This document shows, in pieces, positions 6,317 through 10,974 of a stretch of DNA of 10,974 nucleotides (position 1 is its first letter; every line of letters starts with the position of its first letter). The DNA is taken from positions 1 to 10,974 of the forward strand of contig SXWC01000056.1 in assembly GCA_005789975.1 (NCBI GenBank). The letters are read 5' to 3'. The notes under the pieces were generated by a model, which did not search any database, was not told the DNA's origin, and saw only the letters and a program-made list of their open reading frames with translations. This DNA is from Planctomycetaceae bacterium. Lineage in GTDB: Bacteria; Planctomycetota; Planctomycetia; Pirellulales; UBA1268. The position numbers and the translations under genes are program-made.

Positions 6317-6371
6317 GCCTGGAGCGATTCGCCCCATTCGTGCAGGCGGAGTGGGGCAATTCGCTCCAGGC
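6317..6371. repeat. 20-bp near-perfect inverted repeat
   Basis: The left arm GCCTGGAGCGATTCGCCCCA (6317-6336) and the right arm TGGGGCAATTCGCTCCAGGC (6352-6371) pair with two mismatches around a 15-base loop. As RNA it would be a very stable hairpin. It has no T-run and lies between divergent units, so a terminator role is unlikely. It may be a REP-like or miniature mobile element, or the end of a decayed insertion element. Confidence 0.7.
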
Positions 6372-6382
6372 TCCTCTCATGG

Positions 6383-6403
6383 GGTGGGGCTTTTTGCCCC
6401 ACC
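6383..6403. repeat. Perfect 8-bp hairpin with T5 loop
   Basis: GGTGGGGC (6383-6390), loop TTTTT, GCCCCACC (6396-6403). It shares the TGGGGC/GCCCCA core with the larger inverted repeat 12 bases to its left, suggesting a related or composite structure. Confidence 0.65.
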
Positions 6404-6405
6404 TG

Positions 6406-6419
6406 GGCCGCTGACGGCC
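6406..6419. repeat. 5-bp hairpin with CTGA loop
   Basis: GGCCG (6406-6410) and CGGCC (6415-6419) around CTGA, immediately after the T5-loop hairpin. By itself this is weak in GC-rich DNA, but it is the third stem in a row. Confidence 0.35.
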
Positions 6420-6451
6420 GACGCCCGGAGGTTAGTGCAACATCGCCGGTG

Positions 6452-6646
6452 TGTGGCGGCGACATCCGGCTGATCGCGTTCATCACGGAGCCGGGGCCGA
6501 TCCGGAAGATCCTTACGCACCTAAACGCCAACAAAGCGGGTGCGGGGCGGTTCGAGAAACCCGCTCCGTACGCCCGGGCCGCTTCTCCCGAGGCGAGGCT
6601 CACGAGTCGTTCATCAGCCGGAAGACCGTTGCCGAAGTGCCATTGA
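6452..6646 (+). pseudogene. C-terminal fragment of an IS91-family transposase
   Basis: Frame 2 reads CGGDIRLIAFITEPGPIRK then ILTHL. In IS91-type transposases this is the C-terminal part of the gene, 'CPxCGG-x-(I/M)-R-(L/I)-IAFIT-(E/D)-P-x-x-I-(R/K)-K-IL-x-HLG', containing the last cysteine of a CxxC. Here the first cysteine is lost, and after ILTHL the sequence diverges (NANKAGAGRF...) before a stop at 6644-6646. It has no start codon. It lies downstream of, and in the same orientation as, the fragment at 4944-5102, so the two may be remains of one element split by about 1.35 kb that includes the PEP-CTERM gene. The clear homology covers 6452-6523; the rest to 6646 is only the open frame. 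Confidence 0.72.
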
Positions 6647-6662
6647 CCGGGCTATCCTTCGG
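6632..6662 (+). repeat. 31-bp repeat, copy 1, with promoter-like motif
   Basis: Starts CCGAAGTGCCATTGACCG and ends CTATCCTTCGG; 27 of 31 bases match the copy at 8553-8583. It ends one base before the methyltransferase ATG. TATCCT (6653-6658) could be a -10 box, which would put the transcription start at or next to the ATG (6664), giving a leaderless mRNA; this agrees with the lack of any ribosome binding site there. Confidence 0.6.
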
Positions 6663-6663
6663 C

Positions 6664-7821
6664 ATGAAGCACGTGGACCTTATCGAGCAGCGGCGGCCGT
6701 GGCTCCGCGACCTCCCGCTCCGCGCCGGCCTGACCGGCGGCCCGAGCCAGCCCGACACCGCGATGCTCGAGCGCATCGTGGCGGCCTACCGGCGGGCAAG
6801 CGCCGCAGAACGCGACCGAGGCGTGGTCCGCAGCGGTCCCTGGCAGCGGATTCGCAGCGGGCATATGGGGGAACTCGTCGCGCTGCTCGAAGCCGGGCAT
6901 CCCGAACCCCTCGCCGACTACCTGGGCGAACTTCCCCGGCGGCATGCGGGCCACGGCTTCTTCCAGGGCAAGGCGACCTACGATGCCACCATGGCCGATC
7001 CAGCGGCCGAGCGCCGCCGGCTGGTCTGGATCATGGACAGTGTCTGTGGCCTGGCGGAATCACTGGGCCTTCTCGGCATGGACTGCCCCGAAGGCCAGCC
7101 GACGATCCCCGTTGCCCCGCCCTCCGCCGACGAGCTTGTGGACCGCATCGAAGCCGCGACCGGCCTTCCGCTCGGCGTTCCCCACGTCTGCGCCGGGCTG
7201 TTCGGCATGGCGGTCGGCGACCGCGTGGTGCACGTGCGATCCGCATGCGCGGTGTATGCGGCGTGCCGCATCCAGGAGTGGCTCGAAGAGCGGACGGGCA
7301 AGGGGCTGGCTGATTGCCGGATCGGGGAGATCGGCCCGGGGATCGGCCTCGTGCCCACCCTTCTGGCCCGGCTCGGCGCGAGGCACATCACACTCATCGA
7401 TCTTCCCGAACTCAACGCCATGCAGGCCTTCTTTCTCTCGCAGGCACTACCGGCGCACCGGTTCGTCTTGTTCGGCGAGGACTCCTCCGCGGAGTTGCCG
7501 GCGGTGAGGATCATGCCCGACTTCGAGTTCCTCGACGGACCGCTGGTCGAGGTCGACCTCCTCTTTAACCAGGACTCGCTACCGGAACTCGATCTCGACA
7601 CCGTCCGCCGCTACCTCGAGCGGATTCCGCGGTCAGCCGGGCATTTCCTCTCGATCAATCAGGAGACGCGGGTGCCGGAGGGCACGCCGCTCACAGGCGG
7701 ATTTCTCCCCAGCCTCCTGCGGCATGCGGCCGGGTATCGCCGCCTGGCGCGAATGCCCGCGTGGTGTCGCGCCGGGTATCTCGAGGAAATGTTCGCCTGC
7801 AGCAGGCTGCCGGAGCGATGA
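6664..7821 (+). CDS. Putative sugar O-methyltransferase
   Basis: A 385-residue cytoplasmic protein resembling the putative sugar O-methyltransferases (NanM-like) found in polysaccharide gene clusters. The SAM-binding Rossmann part starts with EIGPGIG (residues 222-228), followed by LLARLGARHITLIDLPELN, with D246 at the end of the second strand expected to contact the SAM ribose, then MQAFFLSQAL. FNQDSLPELD (301-310), then RYLERIP and HFLSINQET, correspond to the family's 'N-x-x-S-x-x-EM' and 'iNqe' blocks. The N-terminal 200 residues are helical and family-like. The ATG at 6664 has no Shine-Dalgarno; translation may be leaderless. No glycosyltransferase or other polysaccharide gene is in the window: both flanks are gene debris, so this is an orphan and possibly acquired. 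The methyl acceptor cannot be told. Confidence 0.8.
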   Translation: MKHVDLIEQRRPWLRDLPLRAGLTGGPSQPDTAMLERIVAAYRRASAAERDRGVVRSGPWQRIRSGHMGELVALLEAGHPEPLADYLGELPRRHAGHGFFQGKATYDATMADPAAERRRLVWIMDSVCGLAESLGLLGMDCPEGQPTIPVAPPSADELVDRIEAATGLPLGVPHVCAGLFGMAVGDRVVHVRSACAVYAACRIQEWLEERTGKGLADCRIGEIGPGIGLVPTLLARLGARHITLIDLPELNAMQAFFLSQALPAHRFVLFGEDSSAELPAVRIMPDFEFLDGPLVEVDLLFNQDSLPELDLDTVRRYLERIPRSAGHFLSINQETRVPEGTPLTGGFLPSLLRHAAGYRRLARMPAWCRAGYLEEMFACSRLPER

Positions 7822-7855
7822 GCGGGCTTTGCCGACGGCCCGGGTGCGATCCGTC

Positions 7856-8230
7856 TTACCCGTCGGCCCGCGGGCGGTGGATCGGGCACAGGATCACGTC
7901 GCGGATGCTCGCCGCGGCGCCACCGGCCGTCTCCTGGAGCGTGGGCCCCTCCACCTCGAGATAGTCCCGGGTGGCGAGCACGCGGCGGACAGCCTCCACG
8001 ATTTTGCTGCGGGCCACGAACCGTACGCGGACGCCCTCGCCATGGATCAGGTCGAGGTATCGCATCCGCTGGCGGAGGTCGGCATCGACCAGGCCGTGGT
8101 ACTTGTCGGGGGGCGTCTCCAGCGACTCGGTGAGAAACTGGAGCTGCGTCACGAAGATCGTCATCTCGCCCGACTTCGACCAGCCGAGCCGGCCCGATCG
8201 CGTGAGCGATGGAAACAGCCTGACGGTCAC
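7856..8230 (-). pseudogene. lysS: Lysyl-tRNA synthetase relic lacking its catalytic core
   Basis: The 124-residue frame is clearly derived from class II LysS. Its middle reads SGEMTIFVTQLQFLTESLET, PPDKYHGLVDADLRQRMRYL and ARSKIVEAVRRVLATRDYLE, then VEGPTLQETAGGAAA. These correspond to the end of the anticodon-binding domain and class II motif 1. An intact enzyme would continue '(G)GA-x-A-RPF-x-TH...' through motifs 2 and 3 for some 250 residues. Here GGAAA is joined in frame to SIRDVILCPIHRPRADG and a stop, and SIRDVILFP-x-x-RP is the very C-terminus of LysS. So the gene has lost its N-terminal part and, by an in-frame deletion, nearly the whole active site. It starts at a GTG overlapping the stop of the preceding relic (GTGA). 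It cannot charge tRNA; a working lysS must be elsewhere. Confidence 0.82.
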
Positions 8231-8469
8231 GGGTGAACCGTATCCAGATCCGCTCGGGATCGACCTTCATTTCCGGCGAGCACCTCGAGCACCGTCTTCG
8301 TACCGTGGGCCTTGTCGGCGAGATGGGGCGTGTGGATCAGCACGAGCTGGCCGTGCTTCATCGCGGGCTCGACGTGGGCCTCGAGCGCCGCGCATTCGTT
8401 CTTCGTCGATTTGTGGAGGCCCGTCCCGAGGAGAAAAATCCGGCCTTGAGCGTGGATAGGAAGCTCCAC
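8227..8469 (-). pseudogene. Fragment of a TatD-like metal-dependent hydrolase
   Basis: The 80-residue frame (GTG start at 8469) reads TGLHKSTKNECAALEAHVEP and AMKHGQLVLIHTPHLADKAH, then GTKTVLEVLAG. This resembles the internal segment of TatD-related TIM-barrel hydrolases (COG1099 type), 'GEIGL-(H/N)-K-x-T-(K/R)-NE...LA-x-x-x-QLILIHTPHL-x-DK-x-x-GT', in which the HTPH histidines help bind metal. The preceding strands with the first metal ligands and everything after EVLAG are absent, so it is a fragment. Codon third positions are GC-rich, as in real genes. Its stop overlaps the GTG start of the lysS relic. The family call is from memory of one motif region, so it is less sure than the lysS call. 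Confidence 0.5.
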
Positions 8470-8583
8470 GGCGCCTTCACGATCGGGCCACTTACGGCCC
8501 GACCAACTCCCGCGGTAGCTCCTCGTGATCCGCCCCGCTCGGCCGCCGCTTACCGAAGTGCCATTGGCCGCCCTATCCTGCGG
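8470..8583. other. Short spacer with a hairpin and repeat copy 2
   Basis: Contains a perfect 7-bp hairpin, TCGGGCC (8483-8489), loop ACTTAC, GGCCCGA (8496-8502), and the second copy of the 31-bp repeat (8553-8583), which ends directly at the stop codon of the coiled-coil gene. No gene seen. Confidence 0.5.
8553..8583 (+). repeat. 31-bp repeat, copy 2
   Basis: Matches 6632-6662 at 27 of 31 positions, in the same orientation, including CCGAAGTGCCATTG and CTATCCT. Unlike copy 1 it has no gene start just downstream: it abuts the 3' end of the minus-strand coiled-coil gene. It could be a stranded promoter from a lost gene or a copy of a dispersed repeat. Confidence 0.6.
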
Positions 8584-9225
8584 TCAGCGGAGATCGATCG
8601 CGGGCGCCCTGTCCAGGCGTTGAACGAGGTCGTGCACCTGATCGGAAAGCTGATCGATCTGCATCTGCATGACATGGAGCGGCGACTGCAGGAATGCGGG
8701 ATCTTCCCAGATCGCCAAGCGGGTGCGGGCGACATCGCTCCGCGCCTCGAGCTGCTTGATCGTCCCCCCGGAGACGGCGTCGGGGCGGAGCGAGTTGGCG
8801 GAACGTGCCCGCGCCAGGTCACGCTCGGCCTGATCGGCAGCCTTCCGGGCGACGGCCAACGCGAAGTCGAACGAGTTGCCGTGGGGCTGCCGGCGTGTCG
8901 CCTCGACATGCTCCCGCAACACCTCCACCCGGCCACGGAGTCCGCGGAGTTCGCTCTCGGCCACCTGGCCCGGCTTCACGCGGACCAGATCGAGTGCCTT
9001 TTCCAGATCGACGATCGCCGCGGTGAGTCGGGCTTCGGCGTAGCGGACGTGCAGTTCGGCATGACGTCGCGTCAGGGTGTCGGGCTCGGCCCCGGCCGGT
9101 GGTGCGGCCTCCGCGGTGCGCGGGTGCGGCTGGCGGCAGACGACGGCCGCCGTGCAAGCGCCGAGCACGATCGCCAGCGCCGCGAGACACCGGCCTGGAA
9201 CACTCTCTGGATACCCGACTCGCAT
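8584..9225 (-). CDS. Coiled-coil envelope protein, possibly a lipoprotein
   Basis: A 213-residue protein of unknown function. The N-terminus (MRVGYPESVPGRCLAALAIV) is a signal sequence or membrane anchor ending LGAC at C24, a passable lipobox, so it may be a lipoprotein. A short Pro/Ala/Glu linker follows, then residues from about 50 to the end are a continuous helix rich in A, L, E, R and D with heptad-like spacing (for example LTAAIVDLEKALDLVRVK, LRGLRGRVEVLREHVEATRR, MQMQIDQLSDQVHDLVQRLD), predicted coiled coil. The ATG at 9225 was chosen over the upstream in-frame one at 9297 because GAGG lies six bases before it and the signal sequence starts there. It is divergent from the protease-inhibitor-like gene. 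No family recognised. Confidence 0.75.
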   Translation of the reverse strand: MRVGYPESVPGRCLAALAIVLGACTAAVVCRQPHPRTAEAAPPAGAEPDTLTRRHAELHVRYAEARLTAAIVDLEKALDLVRVKPGQVAESELRGLRGRVEVLREHVEATRRQPHGNSFDFALAVARKAADQAERDLARARSANSLRPDAVSGGTIKQLEARSDVARTRLAIWEDPAFLQSPLHVMQMQIDQLSDQVHDLVQRLDRAPAIDLR

Positions 9226-9498
9226 CGTGCACCTCGGACTCGCGGGGATTGGGGGGCATCTATGATCCGCGGCCGGCCCACTCACCGCGGGCCACACCGC
9301 CTCGCCGGTCGATTATCCGACCCGACGGCCCGGAGCGGCCAACAGGCCGGTAAGGGCCGGGGGCTCCGCGTCGAGGGGGAACAGGTCACTGCCTTGCAGG
9401 CGCGGCCCACGGGATTCACCTGCGGTCGATGGCGGCCCCCGCCGGCGGTAGACTCTGGTCCTCGTATGGCACCAGCTGAAGTACGGAGGGGGATGATC
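9226..9498. other. Divergent promoter region
   Basis: About 270 bases between two divergent genes. A possible -10 box for the plus-strand gene is TAGACT (9449-9454). A ribosome site GGAGG occurs at 9485-9489. No gene relic is recognised. Confidence 0.4.
9449..9454 (+). promoter_or_regulatory. Possible -10 box for the inhibitor-like gene
   Basis: GCCGGCGG followed by TAGACT, 44 bases before the chosen ATG. Transcription would start near 9461. No clear -35 box. Confidence 0.25.
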
Positions 9499-10179
9499 AT
9501 GATTCGACCCGGCCCTGCGATCGCTCTGTTGGTCTTGCTGGCGGCGTGCGCGGCCCGCGCGGCCGACGATGCCCCGGCCCCAGCCCCGGCCCCGGTCCGT
9601 GTCGCCGTGACCGTGCCCAGTGGCGGGTGGGACTTGAAGATCGCGGAGGTGCACGAGGTTGACGACGAGATCTGGGTGTTGACCGAGCTCCACAACCGCG
9701 GTGGCCTCGCCGCGCAGGTGATCACCCGCCTCGAGGCGACGGCGCCGGTCGTGCCGCCGGCCGACCGCAAGGTCCGCACCTTCGTCTCCGGCGCGACGTG
9801 GAACTGGCGGGATCCCGACGCGGGGCCGGTGGAGTTTGTGGACGACCTGGATGCCGTCCGCAAGAAGGCCAAGGCCGCCGGCGGCAGGCTGCTGCACAAG
9901 GCTCCCGAGGAGCCGCAGGCCCGCGGCGTCTACATCGTGATGTTTCGCAAAGACCTCTTCAAGGACGGCGTGACCGCCGATGGCAAGACGCTCGAGAAAC
10001 TCGCCCGCGAACGCGTGGCGACGGTCGATGGCGAAGTGAAGGCCGTTCTCGGCATCATCCACGGCGTCTCGGCGGTCCTCACTCCCCAGGCCGCCGAGCG
10101 ACTCCGGCAACTGCCCGAGGTGGCGGCAGTGGAGCAGGATGGCCCGGTGCGGCGTCCGCAGCCCGTCCGGCCCCGATGA
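9499..10179 (+). CDS. Secreted protein with PrcB-like and I9-inhibitor-like modules
   Basis: A 226-residue exported protein. The signal sequence MIRPGPAIALLVLLAACAARAA could be cut at ARA-AD, or lipidated at C17 (LAAC). An Ala/Pro linker follows. Residues about 35-90 (VAVTVPSGGWDLKIAEVHEV ... WVLTELHN ... AQVITRLEA) resemble the PrcB C-terminal domain, 'SGGY-x-(V/I)-x-(I/V)...QA-(I/L)-T', named after an accessory subunit of a surface protease complex. Residues about 143-218 (YIVMFRKDLF ... GEVKAVLGIIHGVSAVLTPQ, AAERLRQLPEVAAVEQD) have the pattern of the Inhibitor_I9 fold, the subtilisin propeptide: 'YIV-x-FK...G-F-SA-x-L-x-x-x-x-x-x-x-L-(R)-x-x-P-x-V-x-x-VE-x-D'. No protease domain follows; the gene stops soon after. 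It probably binds or inhibits a subtilase outside the cytoplasm. ATG 9499 is preferred over 9493, as GGAGG lies nine bases before it rather than three. Confidence 0.7.
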   Translation: MIRPGPAIALLVLLAACAARAADDAPAPAPAPVRVAVTVPSGGWDLKIAEVHEVDDEIWVLTELHNRGGLAAQVITRLEATAPVVPPADRKVRTFVSGATWNWRDPDAGPVEFVDDLDAVRKKAKAAGGRLLHKAPEEPQARGVYIVMFRKDLFKDGVTADGKTLEKLARERVATVDGEVKAVLGIIHGVSAVLTPQAAERLRQLPEVAAVEQDGPVRRPQPVRPR

Positions 10180-10272
10180 GCTGCGGGCCGCGGACCGCGT
10201 TCGGTTCGCCCCCGCCGGCTCAGCCCCGTGGTCGGATGCCCGTGGGTGGGGTATGACATTCCTCGCGCGCGC
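10180..10272. other. Short spacer between converging genes
   Basis: No gene and no convincing terminator hairpin with a T-run is seen; the sequence is GC-rich with only short self-complementary stretches. Confidence 0.5.
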
Positions 10273-10974
10273 TCACCCCGGTTGATGCCGCGGCTCGCCG
10301 AAGCCGCCGGGCCTGACGAGGCAGTCGCGGTCCACTCCCAGTCGCCGACTCCAGCCGACGAAAATGCCGCACCCGAGCAGGAATCCCCACGGCAACAACA
10401 TGACGACGGTCCGGAAGCAGGCGTCGTCGCCGACAATTCGCGAGCTGGCCGCCGTCGCCCCGGCGAGTCCGAGGCAGCCGAGGCCGTAGCCGACGTGAAC
10501 CGCGAGACCGCGGAAACTCAGCACCGTCGCCCGCCGCCCCGAGTCAACGATCTGGTTGAGGTAATGGCTCTGGAGAAACACCACCATCCGCAGCACGGTG
10601 GCGAGCAGAATCACGAACGCGGCGCCGCCCAGCGGCACGAAGGCGGCGATGCCCGCGAGGCCGACGAGCGTGACCGCGACCAGCACGAGACCGTTGGCCC
10701 GGGCGCTCGCGCCGAGCGCGAGCCGGCGCAGCGGACCGGCCACCGCCAGCCCGAGCAGGGCCGACGCCGCGCTCACGAGGCCGAAGGCCGCCGTGGGGAT
10801 GTCGATTTCGGCGTAGATTTCGCTCGACACCACGAGCACCTGCCGAATCGGGAGGTCGATGAGCACTCCGGCCATGATCACGAGCAGCACGAGCGGCTGT
10901 GTGAGAATCCAGCGGCCGGTGGCGGCGGTCTGGCGAAAGGCCGCCGCGAGATTGCCCGCCGCGGCGCGGCCGCC
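10273..10974 (-). CDS. MFS transporter, C-terminal 233 residues (runs off the right edge)
   Basis: The frame stays open to the end of the window, so the gene starts beyond it. It reads ...FRQTAATGRWILTQPLVLLV then IMAGVLIDLPIRQVLVVSSE and IYAEIDIPTAAFGLVSAASA, followed by four more hydrophobic segments. The pattern 'x-x-x-GRWIL-x-x-P-x-x-L-x-x-I-x-AG-x-(L)-D' at the start of the C-terminal half, then a region like 'Y-x-x-I-x-(L/I)-P-x-A-x-FGL', is typical of bacterial MFS permeases. Six membrane segments are visible, which is the C-terminal half of a 12-segment protein. Substrate unknown. It converges on the inhibitor-like gene with 93 bases between the stops. An internal GTG at 10890 is not the real start. 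Confidence 0.8.
   Translation of the reverse strand, partial: GGRAAAGNLAAAFRQTAATGRWILTQPLVLLVIMAGVLIDLPIRQVLVVSSEIYAEIDIPTAAFGLVSAASALLGLAVAGPLRRLALGASARANGLVLVAVTLVGLAGIAAFVPLGGAAFVILLATVLRMVVFLQSHYLNQIVDSGRRATVLSFRGLAVHVGYGLGCLGLAGATAASSRIVGDDACFRTVVMLLPWGFLLGCGIFVGWSRRLGVDRDCLVRPGGFGEPRHQPG

Larger units (their letters stand above)
6107..6451. other. Spacer between divergent transcripts, rich in hairpins
   Basis: The first 150 bases are the leader/promoter region of the PEP-CTERM gene; on the minus strand a possible -10 box occurs around 6190-6200 (GCATTACATC). The part from 6317 to 6419 holds three consecutive hairpins, listed separately. No gene is recognised. Confidence 0.5.

Noticed and set aside
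6107..6337. Upstream start for the PEP-CTERM protein at 6337
   Set aside because: It would bury the signal peptide 77 residues inside the protein; AGGAGAGG supports 6106.
8233..9498. N-terminal extension of the inhibitor-like protein (open frame from 8233)
   Set aside because: The upstream part is antisense to the coiled-coil gene and the relics; a signal peptide and a good ribosome site mark the start at 9499.
1..10974. CRISPR array, tRNA or rRNA genes, defence system
   Set aside because: No regularly spaced repeats, no cloverleaf-like sequence and no recognisable defence or toxin-antitoxin proteins were seen on either strand.

Overview
The window looks like a chromosomal segment of a high-GC planctomycete, probably from the Pirellulales. 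This is inferred from three things seen in the sequence: a DUF1559 protein with a prepilin-type N-terminus (a family greatly expanded in Planctomycetota), a PEP-CTERM secreted protein opening with a 'GWAP...GGTGW'-type lectin-like N-terminal block, and mostly single-gene units separated by long spacers. No species is claimed.

Layout. At 1-50 is the last 15 codons of a gene, probably a heavy-metal P-type ATPase. A spacer with two perfect hairpins follows (51-340). Then come an Atg22/UMF1-type MFS transporter (341-1603, +), a ChaA-type Ca2+/H+ antiporter starting at TTG (1766-2833, +) and a FtnA-type ferritin (2954-3442, +). Together with the ATPase tail these make a loose metal/ion-homeostasis run. 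A DUF1559 protein (3478-4608, -) converges on the ferritin. Positions 4609-6663 hold gene debris around one PEP-CTERM gene (5261-6106, -). The debris is a piece of an IS91-type transposase (4944-5102), a piece of an RND efflux pump (about 5146-5277) that runs into the tail of the PEP-CTERM gene, a cluster of strong hairpins (6317-6419) and the C-terminal zinc-finger piece of an IS91-type transposase (about 6452-6646).

Next is an orphan sugar O-methyltransferase (6664-7821, +), perhaps leaderless. A second patch of debris follows on the minus strand: a lysyl-tRNA synthetase relic that lost its catalytic core by an in-frame deletion (7856-8230), overlapping by four bases a piece of a TatD-like hydrolase (8227-8469). 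A 31-bp repeat occurs at 6632-6662 and again at 8553-8583. The right end has a divergent pair, a coiled-coil envelope protein (8584-9225, -) and a secreted protein combining a PrcB-like module with an I9-type protease-inhibitor module (9499-10179, +), then the C-terminal 233 residues of a second MFS transporter (10273-10974, -), cut by the window edge.

I see no tRNA, rRNA, CRISPR array or defence system. The most unusual content is the two relic patches, the apparent capture of RND-derived sequence as the tail of the PEP-CTERM gene, and the protease-inhibitor fusion. Family assignments come from recognising motifs by eye; no search was run.
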